Notes: generated by a model from the sequence alone, not told the origin. Shown: positions 31,868 to 44,142, numbered from the stretch's first letter. The stretch is DNA of 64,000 bases from Candidatus Liberibacter europaeus (GCA_003045065.1 PSQJ01000004.1:1-64000), one strand, 5' to 3'. Program-made: numbers and translations.

Positions 31868-33337
31868 TTATCCAACCGATCCTTCTAAAGAAATATCAAC
31901 TAATTTCTGTGCCTCTACAGCAAATTCCATAGGCAATTTTTGCAAAACTTCCTTTACGAATCCATTTACAATCAACGCCACAGCTGATTCTTCAGGAATA
32001 CCTCGTTGCAAACAATAAAATAAATGTTCATCAGATATTTTGGAAGTGGTTGCTTCATGTTCTAAATTACAGGAAGAATTTTTTGCTTCAATATAAGGAA
32101 CCGTATGAGCACCACAATTATTGCCAATTAATAGACTATCACATTGTGTAAAATTACGGGCACAAACAGCACCACGATGCACTGAAACTTTGCCACGATA
32201 CGTATTATTAGAAAATCCAGCCGAAATCCCCTTCGAAACAATCCGACTCGTTGTATTCTTACCAAGGTGCAACATCTTGGTACCACTATCTATTTGCTGA
32301 TAACCATTAGAAATTGCAATTGAATAAAACTCTCCACAAGAATGATCACCACGAAGCATGCAAGATGGATATTTCCAAGTAATAGCCGAACCAGTTTCTA
32401 CCTGAGTCCATGATATTTTTGATCTTACACCACGACAATCTCCTCGCTTCGTTACAAAATTATAGACACCTCCTTTGCCTTGCGAATCTCCAGGATACCA
32501 ATTTTGCACGGTAGAATATTTAATTTCCGCATTGTCCAAAGCAATCAGCTCAACAACAGCAGCATGCAATTGATTATCATCACGTTGCGGCGCTGTACAT
32601 CCTTCTAGATAAGATACATATGAACCTTCTTCAGCAATAATTAGGGTACGTTCAAATTGACCTGTGTTTTTCTCGTTTATTCGAAAATAAGTTGACAGCT
32701 CCATAGGACACTTAACATTCTTTGGAATATAAACAAATGAGCCATCAGTAAATACCGCTGAATTCAAAGCAGCATAAAAATTATCTGACACTGGCACAAC
32801 CGAACTTAGATATTTCCTAATAAGATCGGGATATTCACAAATAGCCTCCGAAATTGACATGAAAATTACACCAGCTTGTTTCAATTCTTCCTTGAAGGTT
32901 GTAACGACTGAAACTGAATCAAAAACCGCATCAACAGCAACTTTAGAATTTTGCACTCCTGCCAAAATCTCTTGTTCACGCAAAGGAATTCCCAATTTTT
33001 CATATGTTCTCAGTAACTTTGCATCAACTTCATCAAGTGAACTAGGTCCAACGAAACTTTTAGGAGCGGCATAATAATATAGGTCATTAAAATCAATAGG
33101 AGGATATTTAACTCGTGCCCAAGAAGGCTCTTTCATTTTTAACCAACGTCGATAAGCAACTAATCTCCACTCCAACATCCATTCTGGCTCCTCTTTTTTT
33201 TGGGAGATAAAACGAACAATATCTTCGTTAAGACCTTTAGGAGACTTTTCAACCTCAATATCAGTCTCAAAGCCATATTTATATTGATTAACGTCAATTT
33301 TGCGAACTTGATTGATTGTTTCTTGTACTGCTGCCAC
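31868..33337 (-). CDS. sufB: Fe-S cluster assembly protein SufB
   Basis: [72 protein letters not shown]. Confidence 0.97.
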   Translation of the reverse strand: MAAVQETINQVRKIDVNQYKYGFETDIEVEKSPKGLNEDIVRFISQKKEEPEWMLEWRLVAYRRWLKMKEPSWARVKYPPIDFNDLYYYAAPKSFVGPSSLDEVDAKLLRTYEKLGIPLREQEILAGVQNSKVAVDAVFDSVSVVTTFKEELKQAGVIFMSISEAICEYPDLIRKYLSSVVPVSDNFYAALNSAVFTDGSFVYIPKNVKCPMELSTYFRINEKNTGQFERTLIIAEEGSYVSYLEGCTAPQRDDNQLHAAVVELIALDNAEIKYSTVQNWYPGDSQGKGGVYNFVTKRGDCRGVRSKISWTQVETGSAITWKYPSCMLRGDHSCGEFYSIAISNGYQQIDSGTKMLHLGKNTTSRIVSKGISAGFSNNTYRGKVSVHRGAVCARNFTQCDSLLIGNNCGAHTVPYIEAKNSSCNLEHEATTSKISDEHLFYCLQRGIPEESAVALIVNGFVKEVLQKLPMEFAVEAQKLVDISLEGSVG

Positions 33338-34052
33338 AATAACACCTAATTTTACTTATAATATAGTTGAAGATAAAACACTCGAATCACGATTCAAAAA
33401 GCATATGAATTAATAAAGAAGTGATATATTCAATTATTTAATTAAATAAACCAAATAAAATGTTACTCGCTCCTAAATAAATTCTTTGTGCTTATAACAA
33501 TAAAAACGAAAAACAACTACTTCTTAGACACACCTAATAACATTATACACAATGAATAGCAAATGAATTGCACCATCAGTATATTTCAAAATAATTGGCT
33601 TTATATTATAAAATATTTATTGATATATAACAAATAAAATAATCTAGGCATAAAAATGGCAAGATATCACAAGTCAATGCCATACGGCATACTGATATCA
33701 GTAAGGAAATTCATAATAATGGCCTCAATGATACCAAACGATACACGTGGCAAGATTTAAATTGCACCAGTAGCAAAAACCGGCAGAAATCCAACTGAGG
33801 TATATAATTTATAGAAAAAACCTATGAATTAGAGCAGATAAATCACTCAGGTATAATTATTAAAAAGTCATGATAAATATTGAGTAAGATTTAAAACAAA
33901 TTAGTAATCAACTTCATTGAGAATAATTTAATCAAACTGTACTGAATTATAAGTAAATTTGTCACAAATATACAAGTTATAACCCTCTAATAAAACAACT
34001 TATAAGTAAAAATATTCTTTAAATAATTGATTTTAAAAAATGTATAGCACTA

Positions 34053-34667
34053 CTAATAATATATAATTTTTACAGCAACTAATAGCAAAATAACGGCAGA
34101 AACCCGATTCTGTATTTTAACAAACTTGGGCGTTTTAAATAGTAATCTCAAACGACTACATAAAATAGAGTAAAATAATAGAACTATGGTATCAACAACA
34201 ATCATTGTCACGGTCATAATAGTAGCTTGTAAATAAACAGGATATTTTATATCAATCCATGACGGAACCACTGATACAAATAAGGCAAGGGCTTTGCCAT
34301 TTGTAATATCTGTAACAAATCCTTTAATAAAACGCCCTAATTTACTTGCTTCCGGAATAGCATTTATAGGAAGATCATTATAAGGAGAATTCCATGCACT
34401 CCAAGCAGAATATATCAACCAAGAAACACCAAGCACTTTAATGATTAATATAAGGTGGGGAATCTCAGAAATAACCTTTATTCCAAAAGTTACTGTAATC
34501 ATAATAATAAAAACTGCTAATTCTTGACCAAGAATTAGCATACGTGATGATCTCCATCCATGTTGAAGAGCATGATTAATCGTCAAAATACAACCTGGAC
34601 CAGGAACAGTGGTGATGATGGCAGCAAATATGAAAAAAGACATCCAAGCTTCAAAAAACACAACCAT
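34053..34667 (-). CDS. LysE-family translocator
   Basis: VPGPGCILTINHALQHGWRSSRMLILGQELAVFI; multi-TM, about 204 aa. Confidence 0.85.
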   Translation of the reverse strand: MVVFFEAWMSFFIFAAIITTVPGPGCILTINHALQHGWRSSRMLILGQELAVFIIMITVTFGIKVISEIPHLILIIKVLGVSWLIYSAWSAWNSPYNDLPINAIPEASKLGRFIKGFVTDITNGKALALFVSVVPSWIDIKYPVYLQATIMTVTMIVVDTIVLLFYSILCSRLRLLFKTPKFVKIQNRVSAVILLLVAVKIIYY

Positions 34668-34877
34668 TCCCCTCTTTTTCTATAATTATAGCACCCAACC
34701 AGTACCAGCCTTATACAAATATATCTATAGAAAAAACATGCCTATATATACTTAGCAAAAATTACAACAAACACCCATACCATTAATTAGTCCCAAAGAC
34801 ACACGATAATATCAAAGTATAATGACACGAAACAAATATCTCAAAAAAATTCAAGAAGATAACATCTATAAGTATCT

Positions 34878-35924
34878 TTAAATTTTCCCAATACTTTCAC
34901 GCATAATAATTATCTTGCTGATCTTATCAGGTAATATTTGCACAACAAATTTCCGCAACAAATCCCAAAACAAGGTCAATGTCACAGTTGTCATGCCACA
35001 TGAAAATAATAAAAATGTGATCAAGTTGATATCTTGTTGAAACAATACATATAGAACACAATATATAAAGATCAACAAAGTCATAACGTTAGCGATTACA
35101 ATTGATCTCCTATTCAATAAAATGCCTAAACCAATAACCCCAAATAAAATTGCAATTAATATAAATGATTGAATCAATATATTATAGGACACCTCTCCTA
35201 TAAACCCTATAAAATAATAAACAAAGAACAATGGTACAAAAATACTTATTGGAAGTACAATAATATGTAATAGGATAGAAAACTCTTTATAAGCAAAATT
35301 TTGCATAAAATATTCTAATTCACACAAAAAAATTATAAAAAATATTAACAATATCCATGGAATGATCATATACATGCTATATTCTCTGATACCATGTAAA
35401 TCATCTATATAATATATTAGTAACAGTGAATAGAAAATTGCCCCCAACATAGATAACAAAAAAGCAACAAGTAAGCTGGCAACTAATCTATATCTCCAAA
35501 AAAATAAATAGGATAATATTGAACCAATACCAAAGTATATCCAAACAAAAAACTTCTGTTCAAATGAAAAAAACATCGATTCAATCACGTGATATGATAA
35601 ATAATATTCCTTGAAGTAATTGAGACTATGTCCAATGTCAAAAAGAACTGATACGGAAGATATCAAAAAAATAATAAACAAAAACAACTCTATATAAGCG
35701 CTTCTTTTACGCCTAATTGATATTTCCATAGAAAGTAATGATATCACCATGCATAAATAACCTGCAAATCTAACGGATATAAAACTACTTTCTATACAAA
35801 ACGAGATTAATCCTGCCAAAAAGGATAAAACACCAATCCCAAGATACAGATCCCTAGTTTCATAAGTAAAAACAGGAAATCCTAGCGGATCATTATAGGC
35901 ATTTTTTTTTTTGTAAATAGACAT
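34878..35924 (-). CDS. polytopic membrane protein of unknown function
   Basis: 348 aa with roughly ten hydrophobic segments; no family recognised. Confidence 0.6.
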   Translation of the reverse strand: MSIYKKKNAYNDPLGFPVFTYETRDLYLGIGVLSFLAGLISFCIESSFISVRFAGYLCMVISLLSMEISIRRKRSAYIELFLFIIFLISSVSVLFDIGHSLNYFKEYYLSYHVIESMFFSFEQKFFVWIYFGIGSILSYLFFWRYRLVASLLVAFLLSMLGAIFYSLLLIYYIDDLHGIREYSMYMIIPWILLIFFIIFLCELEYFMQNFAYKEFSILLHIIVLPISIFVPLFFVYYFIGFIGEVSYNILIQSFILIAILFGVIGLGILLNRRSIVIANVMTLLIFIYCVLYVLFQQDINLITFLLFSCGMTTVTLTLFWDLLRKFVVQILPDKISKIIIMRESIGKI

Positions 35925-36300
35925 ATAAAATCTTTATAAAATTTGTTAGTACAATTAATAAAATATCACTATCTCAAATTATCTAATAATCAAATATGAA
36001 CAGTACTTTTTCAAATAATGTTCATACACAAAAAATATACTTTTAAATAAAAATATGATACCGCTGAAACAATGTAAAAATAAAATAATTTTAAATATGA
36101 ATCTTGCTAATCACAAACTAATTAAAAACCACAATCAAACTAAACTATAATTAGGTTTATCAAAAAAATATATATTATAACAGTATAAAATATACCATGA
36201 TTAACTTATAAAACATGAACAGTAGGTAATTGATAATTAAATTTTAATGTTTACAGCACATTACGCATGAATATTATAATATACATAATAAAAATAATAT

Positions 36301-36867
36301 CTAATCTAAAATATCAACACATCCATCACAATCAATCCACCAATTGCAATCATTCCTTATAATCTGCACTTCGGAAACATCAATTCTACCAATCCAATAC
36401 GATATAGATAAACCATTAATCAATATATGGGGTGCAACATCAGCCAATGGCACAATTACAAAAGCTCTTTGTGTGATATATGGATGAGGTATTGTTAAGC
36501 GATTTGTGGAGCATGCGTAATTTCCAAATAAAAGTATATCAAGGTCAATTGTACGAGGACCCCACAATTCACCTCGTTCTCTTTTTAATTTATTTTCAAT
36601 AGACAATAGAATATCCAATAATTCATTTGGCAAAACTTTTGTCTTAATAAGAGCAACAGCATTCAAAAAAAATTCCTGATCTGTTTTCCCCCACGGAGAA
36701 GTATTATATAATCGTGATACAGAAATAACCTCACAATCTCTATGATTATGAATGAGTCTCAAAGACTGCGAAAGATAATATTGTTTATTTCCAACATTAC
36801 TTCCTATTCCAATGGCAATTGGATCATAATTGTGTTTGATTAGCGTATTCGACTCTGACTTCCACAT
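36301..36867 (-). CDS. folK: 2-amino-4-hydroxy-6-hydroxymethyldihydropteridine diphosphokinase
   Basis: AIGIGSNVGNKQYYLSQSLRLI, ERGELWGPRTIDLDILLFGN, IPHPYITQRAFVIVPLADVAP. Internal start MWKSES preferred; overlaps folB. Confidence 0.93.
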   Translation of the reverse strand: MWKSESNTLIKHNYDPIAIGIGSNVGNKQYYLSQSLRLIHNHRDCEVISVSRLYNTSPWGKTDQEFFLNAVALIKTKVLPNELLDILLSIENKLKRERGELWGPRTIDLDILLFGNYACSTNRLTIPHPYITQRAFVIVPLADVAPHILINGLSISYWIGRIDVSEVQIIRNDCNWWIDCDGCVDILD

Positions 36868-37210
36868 AATCAAGTATACCTTTAATTGATACATTAGGTT
36901 TACGCACAACAACAATAACTCGAATAATTTTTTTGAATTTTTTGAGCAATGATTTGGCAATATCTGCTGCCAGAGATTCTATAAGATGACGCCTCGTACC
37001 CATAACAATTTTCTCTGTAATAGAAAACACAGTGCTATAATCAATTGTATTTGATAAACAATCACTGTCCAAGACAGAATTTTGTATAATCTCCATTTCT
37101 ATATCAACAAAAAACCTTTGCCCTTGAGTCTCCTCTTCTTTATAAACTCCATGATGCGCAAAAAAAGCACAATTCTTTAGAAAAATTATATAAGTCTTAT
37201 CCAATACCAC
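36824..37210 (-). CDS. folB: dihydroneopterin aldolase
   Basis: FLKNCAFFAHHGVYKEEETQGQRFFVDIEM, SDCLSNTIDYSTVFSI, HLIESLAADIA. Confidence 0.93.
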   Translation of the reverse strand: MVLDKTYIIFLKNCAFFAHHGVYKEEETQGQRFFVDIEMEIIQNSVLDSDCLSNTIDYSTVFSITEKIVMGTRRHLIESLAADIAKSLLKKFKKIIRVIVVVRKPNVSIKGILDYVEVRVEYANQTQL

Positions 37211-37227
37211 TTACTCCTATTCCTTGG

Positions 37228-38154
37228 TTAGTGTTGTATAGCACAATTTTTATTTTTCATAATAGCATCCGTTATAAGCAAAGAATCCCTGTTGATTTTC
37301 ACGTTATGCACCCTAAAAATTTGGGCACCGGACATTCTTAAAAAACAATTTGCCACAGCTGTACTGCCATCTCGATCCAACGCTTTACCTCTACCCGTTA
37401 TTTCTCCCAAAAATCTTTTGCGCGAAACACCAACCAATATTGGAAAATTAAATTTCATCAGTTTTGAAAATTCTGCTATGATAGATAAATTTTCTTGTGT
37501 ATCTTTTTCAAATCCAAATCCCGGATCAATAACTATGGAATCGCGGGAAATTCCCTCATTAAACGCAATTTTTAGTGAATTTTTGAGAAAATAAAATTGA
37601 TCTTCAAAAACATCAAGCAACTTTTTACGATTGCGGCCAGTATGCATAATACAGACACCTGCCGCATATTTTGCAATCGTTTTCGCCATATTTTTATCAT
37701 GCTGCAGTCCATATACATCATTAATAATATGAGCTCCTGCATTAATAGCTAACTCTGCAGTTTCAGATCGATATGTATCAACAGAAATGATAGCATCAGT
37801 ACGAGCAGACAATTCTTCTATAACAGGGATAATACGTCTCTGCTCTTCTTTTGCACTAATTGGCACAGAATCAGGGCGAGTAGATTCTCCTCCTATATCA
37901 ATAATATCCGCTCCTTCTTCTAGACAGTTGATCGCATAATCAATAGCTTTTTCAAGAAACAAATAATTTCCACCATCAGAAAATGAATCGGGAGTAACAT
38001 TAACAATTGCCATAATAAGTGCTATAGAGCCAATATTAATGGTGCGCCCATGCGCAACTCTCCAAATAGAATCAAAATTATTTTCCATATTTAATTGATT
38101 TCCATTTATTCTATTCTCAATATAATCAATTCGATGCATTGCATTATAAAGCAA
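37228..38154 (-). CDS. folP: dihydropteroate synthase
   Basis: MAIVNVTPDSFSDGGNYL, DIGGESTRPDSVPISAKEE, GVSRKRFLGEITGR. Exact start uncertain. Confidence 0.95.
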   Translation of the reverse strand: MLYNAMHRIDYIENRINGNQLNMENNFDSIWRVAHGRTINIGSIALIMAIVNVTPDSFSDGGNYLFLEKAIDYAINCLEEGADIIDIGGESTRPDSVPISAKEEQRRIIPVIEELSARTDAIISVDTYRSETAELAINAGAHIINDVYGLQHDKNMAKTIAKYAAGVCIMHTGRNRKKLLDVFEDQFYFLKNSLKIAFNEGISRDSIVIDPGFGFEKDTQENLSIIAEFSKLMKFNFPILVGVSRKRFLGEITGRGKALDRDGSTAVANCFLRMSGAQIFRVHNVKINRDSLLITDAIMKNKNCAIQH

Positions 38155-38622
38155 TAAGATTGAATCTTAATTATACAAATACACCATAATTCCTAATGAA
38201 CATATTTTACATTTTTACAAAAAATCTCATCATAATCCATCAATCTCAATAGCATCTGTGTATAAACTAGTATTATTATATACATGACTATCATAAACCT
38301 GTAAGTATGTGTGTGAACACTAAATGTGTATTATCTGATTATATATAGAGAAAGAAGATGGTTTAAATATGAAAATTGTCTTTGGCAAAAATATTTTTAT
38401 AAAATGCTATATATGTAATCCTAAAATGGGTAATGAACTGGTTTAAAATTAATGTAATAGATTTGTAGATCTGGTTTGCAAGGTTGTTAATTCTATTTAA
38501 TTGAATTTGTATTTGAAAAAATTATATGTTCGTGTAGTTGATGTTAAAATTTAAATGGTTGTGTTGTATATTTTTTTAACGTGGCAAGAAAATTTCAACT
38601 TTCTTAAAAGGCGCGGTGCAGT

Positions 38623-41600
38623 ATGAGTAATAACAAACAAAATAGAGAGGACAATAATAAACCATTCAAAGAACTTACAGATAATTTAGCCATGAAATCA
38701 CGCAAAAACAGAGACAATTATCGATTTAACAACAAATCCGAACGCAATGAAAATAAAAACACTTCTCCAATAGAAGATGTCAAATCCTCTAACGCCGAGT
38801 CTAATAATATGGAATATCCAAATAGAAAAAAAGATTTTAAACAAGATAGTAGCACCGAGCAGTTTTATTCAGAGTTTTCGCCCGCTAATGATTTTAGTGG
38901 TGGTAGCATAGTTAATCTCCTACAAAACATTGGGAAAAACTCTCTTAAGATGGCTATGCGCAATGCCCTGATTGCTTCCATGATTTGGTTTTTATGTGGG
39001 TTAGGATTCGCCATAACGTCTTATGTTAATTCGTCCATGAATTCGTTTTATGGTTTTGTTGCGCGGCCAGAAACAATGATCTTGTTTCTTGCGATGAATA
39101 TTATACCTGTTTTACTCTTCTTTGCATTTTTTATTATGATATCTCGTGCAAGGGATATGCATGAAGCATCTCAATCAATAGCAGAGGTTGCGTTGCGCCT
39201 TATGGAGCCAGAAACATACGCCTCTGATAGAATTTTATCGGTTGGCAATACTGTTCGCAAAGAAATTTTAACAATGACTGAAGGAATAGAGAGCGCTATC
39301 TCTAGGGCAAATGATTTAGAAAGTGTCGTTCGTTTTGAAGTAGATACTTTGGAGCGAAATTACTCTAAAGACGAAACACGTATTAAAAATATTGTGCAGC
39401 AATTGAAAGAAGAGCGTGAAGCTATATTTGAGCATGGAACACAACTTCGCAAGTCTATGTCTGAAGTTCACAAGTCTCTAAAAGAAGAGCTTTCGCTAAC
39501 AAGTGAGGAAGTTTCTATCCACCTTTCAAATGCAACCGAATCATTCTCATCAATCATAAATTCACGAATAATAAAGTTAACTGATAGCATCAATCAGTCG
39601 TTAAATAATTCAACAGATGCTATTTCCACTAAAATAGATCAATTGTTGGAGGTGCTTGATTCTACGTCTATTACGATTACAGAAGATTTTGATGATCGTA
39701 TTAAGTTTTTGTCTAAATCTCTTGACAACTCAAGTAACAACTTACTTAACCAACTGAACACACATATTTCAACTATAACGAGCAGTTCTGATAAGCTAAA
39801 TTTAGCAGTAAAAGATCAATCACAACATTTTATTCAAACGCTAAAATCCCATATATACGAAGTATCTGATTTCTTTTCAGATAAACAAGAAACTATTACT
39901 ACAACATTGAAAAATACAATGCTTACTTTACGCACATCCTTTCAAGTACAAGAAGGTGATTTTCATAATAATCTAAAATCAAGAACAGAAAATACGTTTT
40001 TAGAGATCAGTAATCGTACGAATATGCTCGAAAATAAAATAGGTAAGTTTATCGAAAAGACTTCAGAAGATTTAGGTAAGAGCATTGCAGAGTTTAGCGC
40101 GTTTTTTGATAATAATTTTAATACGTTTAAGTTACAATTAGAAGATAATATAGAAAAAGTGCGTGGATGTCTTTCAAATTCACATGATAATATGGAAGAA
40201 TTATTCGTTTCCAATATAAAGGCTATTGATTCTAATCTTGATAATAAAACCTTGGTTCTTGCTGATACCCTTGCCGCAAAACAAGAAAATATGCTCAACA
40301 TAGCTGATGACAATGTAGAAAAATTAGAAAATATTTTAACAAATGGCATCAATAATTTAACAACTGTACTTGAAGATAAAAGTCAGATCATTGATTCGGA
40401 TATCAAGAAAATATCAGAAGAAATTTGCTCTTCCTTTACTTCCTCATGTCAGAAAATGAGCAATTTGATTGCTACCAGAGAAGAATCATTTTCAAATTCT
40501 CTGATACAGGCACAATTGCAGTTTGAGGAAACACTAGCAAATCGTCCTCAATCTATCATTAGTTCTATGTCTGAAAGTATCAGCAAATTAACGGATACTG
40601 TTTATGATAAAACAATGGTATTGGCTGTTGCTCTGTCGGAGAGCCAAAAAGCTCTTGATGGAACCCTAAAATCACATACTCAGGAAGTTGTTGACAAAAT
40701 AACTGATGCAAGATCTAAATTAGAAAATTGCTTCAGCGAAAGCTCTGGTAATGTAGTTTTTTGCTATAATAACAATAATAAGAAACTTGATGAACTACTC
40801 AAACAACATCTTATATTTCTTGAAAAGATTCTTGAAAGTAAAAGAGAACAGGTAAGCAATATATTTAAATATTCTGCCGAAAATATTGATAATCTTCTTT
40901 CCGATAATACAAAACTAATGAAAGAGACTTTCAGCAATGGTAGCACGGATATTAAGTTAGAATTGTCAACAGTCAATAATAATATTTCTAATTATATTGG
41001 TAATATAAAAACGATATCAACAACGTTGGAACAAAAATGTAACGAGTTGGGTGCTGATCTTATAAATCACTCAAATCAAATTGTATCTTCTTTTGAAACA
41101 GCCCAAGAATCCCTTAACGATACTTTTTCTCAACGTAAAGAAAATTTCGTCAGTGATTTATCAGAGAACCAGACAAAATTTGAAAATAATCTTAAAACTC
41201 AATCTCAGTTCATAGTTCAATCGATTTCTAACGATATTAAACAGTTGACTGAAGTAGCCTATGAAAAAGCGAAGGATTTAGCTAATTCTCTTTCCGAAAG
41301 TCAGAAAACCCTAGGTGTAATTTTAGAAGATCATTCTCAGAATGTATTAGAAAATATTTCTAATGCTGACGATAATATCAATAAATCATTTGAAAATCGT
41401 ATGGATAGTATTAGCCTATCATATAGTAAAAACCACCAACTGTTAGATAAAAAACTTTCCGATCACATAGAAGTGCTCCAAGAAGTTCTTAAAGGAAACG
41501 GAGATAAGATAGATAATGCGATTGATTCTGCATCTAAGTTCATCAAATCTCTTCTAAATGAAAATTCTTTGAGAATAGAAAACTTGTTAAGTTCTGGCAA

Positions 41601-44142
41601 TGATTCAGTTAATAGTACTCTACTGCGTGCTCACCGACAATTTGATCAGTTGCTGAAAGAAAAATCTGACGATATTGCCCAAGTTATTGATGACAGATCG
41701 TCTTCCATTTCTATGTCTGTTGTTGAAAAAACAACTATGTTACAAAATATTTTAAAAGAAAAAGAAGTTTCATTGGCTAAAATATTTGATTCTTCTGCCA
41801 AATCCCTAGAAGGATTATCATATAATATTCAAACTTTATTCCAAGAATTAGTTTCATTAGTTGGGAATACATCACAATCTACAACCGATATTTCTGAAAG
41901 ATTAGAAAAATCTATCGGTGACGTTAATAGTAAAATTCAAGCATGCAAAGAATTTTTTGGCGAGAATGTTACTGTCTTCGCAGGAGATATATCAAAAGTT
42001 ATGGAGGATGCAGAGCAAAAAATATCTCAAAGAACACGTGAAATTTCACAACAGCTATTAAAAAATAGTGACGTTGTAACTGATCAAATAGTGGATAATA
42101 CCTCTCGTATTAGCGGTGAAATTAGTAATATAACAAATAAATTTATTGAAACTGGTCGTTTCTTGGAACAAAAAGAAGAAAAATTCCGTTGTACACTTGA
42201 TCATTTCAACGATAGTCTTTCGGAAGTACTTGGTGAAGTTGATCAAGCTGTCTCAGCTCGTACTAATGAAACACATTTATCGATAGAAAAACGCATCCAA
42301 GATATCAGAGGTATTATTTCTAATCTTGATGAAGTATTAGAATCTCACGGTATTAGCATGCTTGAACAATTTAAGGAGTACTTACGTTGTTTCGAATCTA
42401 ATATTACAACTGTAAATTCTCTTTTGGATAATAATAATAAATCAATGCAACTATCTCTTGATGAGCGTTCTAATACACTAGACAACTTGCTTTCACAGCG
42501 CTCAGTTCAAATATCTGATGCTATTGTTGGAGCCTTTCATAAAGAAGAAAGTAACATAGTAAAAACTATTGATGAAAAGATCTGCGATGCAGCTAATTCA
42601 ATCGAAAAACTTGAGGAATCATTAGTCACCAATGTTGAAAAAATTGCTGATCAAATTTCTGACAGCAGTACAAATGTCAAAATGATAATCAATACTGCAA
42701 CCAATTCACTAAGTAAAGTAGATGATAGACTGCATAATACTACTAATCGTATCGCCGAAACAACAGGAAAAATTGATATGATTTTTGGTAAGTCTTCGAA
42801 ATTGTTTGAAAATAAAATTAAGGATCTCAATAAAATATCAGAACTAGTTCTGTTACATATGTCTGAATTCGTCAATAAATTGGACAAAAACTCTCAAATT
42901 CTTTTGAAATCGCATGATTCACTTGTAAAAACACAAGTAGAAACAGGGATTGTGCTAGATAAAAGAGCAAGTGGTTTGACGGATTTGACTAATAATTTAA
43001 TAATTAAATCCAGCGATGCTCAAAAATTTGTTGTATCAATCCTAACAGATATCAAAGATGCTCTTGAAAAAGTTGATTTTCTTTCAGAAAAAATAGTTAA
43101 TAATGTTAAACATGGACTTAAATCCTCTTTTGTAGACATTGAAGGAACTATGTCAAAAATAGAACTACGTAGTCGTGATTCAATTAAAACCGTTAATAGT
43201 GACTTAGTTAGCATCGGGGATAATACTATCAAAACCATTGATCAGAATTTTAAAATGATAGAAGGTAAGGCACTTGATCTATCAAAACATATGATTCAAA
43301 CAATATTCTCTTCGTTACCTAACATTGAAAACACAATATCTGATCTTGAACGTAAATCTGACAAGTCTATACAGAAGTTTTTAGATTCTCTTAGCTATAA
43401 AATTGATGTACTTATTAGAAAATTATCCGATACAAGTAACGCAATTACCGTGAATTCCAATCAAATAACTGAAGAATTAAACACTTCTCGTGATATTCTA
43501 AAGCGTGATTCTATTAATTTGGCAAAAGAAGCCATAGAGGTCGCAGAAACAATGCGCAAGGCTGTAGAAGAACAAAACAATGCCCTGATAGACTTTAAGA
43601 AAATAGTTGATGACTCTACCCCAAGGCGCTCTAATTATTATCAAGAAAACCCAGTAGATGGAAAATTAGACCAATCTCAGTCAGATCAAATATTGAATAA
43701 TGATGTTTCTGTAAATGAATGGCTAGAAGACATTTTTAATCCTTCTAATAGTAATGAAAAAGAACTCAATTCTTTAGATCAAAACATCGACACATTGTCT
43801 GTTCCAACTTCTATAAAAAGTCTTGTAATGGAAGTTGACCAATTCATTGATTATAATGAATTTATTGATTTATGGCAGAGTTATACACAAGGAAAGAGTG
43901 ATATATTTAGCAACCGTTTATACACTATAAAAGGACAAAAGGTTTTCAACACTATACAAGACAAATATACAAATGATATAAACTTCCGACATGATGTGGA
44001 TAATTATATCTCTAGTTTTGAAAAAATGCTTGCTGAAAGTTCTGCATATAGTCCCGATTCTTCTGTTGTACAAGATCATATAACCTCCAATTACGGTAAA
44101 ACTTATACGATACTTGTTCATGCTTCTGGAAGAACTTTGTAG
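38623..44142 (+). CDS. 1839-aa N-terminally membrane-anchored coiled-coil protein; candidate growth-pole-ring (GPR)/apolipoprotein-like protein of Rhizobiales
   Basis: Polar N-terminus, two TM segments (MIWFLCGLGFAITSYV; MILFLAMNIIPVLLFFAFFIMI), then about 1500 aa of helical Ser/Asn/Asp/Leu-rich repeats. Confidence 0.65.
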   Translation: MSNNKQNREDNNKPFKELTDNLAMKSRKNRDNYRFNNKSERNENKNTSPIEDVKSSNAESNNMEYPNRKKDFKQDSSTEQFYSEFSPANDFSGGSIVNLLQNIGKNSLKMAMRNALIASMIWFLCGLGFAITSYVNSSMNSFYGFVARPETMILFLAMNIIPVLLFFAFFIMISRARDMHEASQSIAEVALRLMEPETYASDRILSVGNTVRKEILTMTEGIESAISRANDLESVVRFEVDTLERNYSKDETRIKNIVQQLKEEREAIFEHGTQLRKSMSEVHKSLKEELSLTSEEVSIHLSNATESFSSIINSRIIKLTDSINQSLNNSTDAISTKIDQLLEVLDSTSITITEDFDDRIKFLSKSLDNSSNNLLNQLNTHISTITSSSDKLNLAVKDQSQHFIQTLKSHIYEVSDFFSDKQETITTTLKNTMLTLRTSFQVQEGDFHNNLKSRTENTFLEISNRTNMLENKIGKFIEKTSEDLGKSIAEFSAFFDNNFNTFKLQLEDNIEKVRGCLSNSHDNMEELFVSNIKAIDSNLDNKTLVLADTLAAKQENMLNIADDNVEKLENILTNGINNLTTVLEDKSQIIDSDIKKISEEICSSFTSSCQKMSNLIATREESFSNSLIQAQLQFEETLANRPQSIISSMSESISKLTDTVYDKTMVLAVALSESQKALDGTLKSHTQEVVDKITDARSKLENCFSESSGNVVFCYNNNNKKLDELLKQHLIFLEKILESKREQVSNIFKYSAENIDNLLSDNTKLMKETFSNGSTDIKLELSTVNNNISNYIGNIKTISTTLEQKCNELGADLINHSNQIVSSFETAQESLNDTFSQRKENFVSDLSENQTKFENNLKTQSQFIVQSISNDIKQLTEVAYEKAKDLANSLSESQKTLGVILEDHSQNVLENISNADDNINKSFENRMDSISLSYSKNHQLLDKKLSDHIEVLQEVLKGNGDKIDNAIDSASKFIKSLLNENSLRIENLLSSGNDSVNSTLLRAHRQFDQLLKEKSDDIAQVIDDRSSSISMSVVEKTTMLQNILKEKEVSLAKIFDSSAKSLEGLSYNIQTLFQELVSLVGNTSQSTTDISERLEKSIGDVNSKIQACKEFFGENVTVFAGDISKVMEDAEQKISQRTREISQQLLKNSDVVTDQIVDNTSRISGEISNITNKFIETGRFLEQKEEKFRCTLDHFNDSLSEVLGEVDQAVSARTNETHLSIEKRIQDIRGIISNLDEVLESHGISMLEQFKEYLRCFESNITTVNSLLDNNNKSMQLSLDERSNTLDNLLSQRSVQISDAIVGAFHKEESNIVKTIDEKICDAANSIEKLEESLVTNVEKIADQISDSSTNVKMIINTATNSLSKVDDRLHNTTNRIAETTGKIDMIFGKSSKLFENKIKDLNKISELVLLHMSEFVNKLDKNSQILLKSHDSLVKTQVETGIVLDKRASGLTDLTNNLIIKSSDAQKFVVSILTDIKDALEKVDFLSEKIVNNVKHGLKSSFVDIEGTMSKIELRSRDSIKTVNSDLVSIGDNTIKTIDQNFKMIEGKALDLSKHMIQTIFSSLPNIENTISDLERKSDKSIQKFLDSLSYKIDVLIRKLSDTSNAITVNSNQITEELNTSRDILKRDSINLAKEAIEVAETMRKAVEEQNNALIDFKKIVDDSTPRRSNYYQENPVDGKLDQSQSDQILNNDVSVNEWLEDIFNPSNSNEKELNSLDQNIDTLSVPTSIKSLVMEVDQFIDYNEFIDLWQSYTQGKSDIFSNRLYTIKGQKVFNTIQDKYTNDINFRHDVDNYISSFEKMLAESSAYSPDSSVVQDHITSNYGKTYTILVHASGRTL

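Noticed and set aside
38623-44142. Large ORF as a phage tape-measure or kinesin
   Set aside because: N-terminal double TM, no motor motif, opposite strand to phage structural genes and outside that operon.
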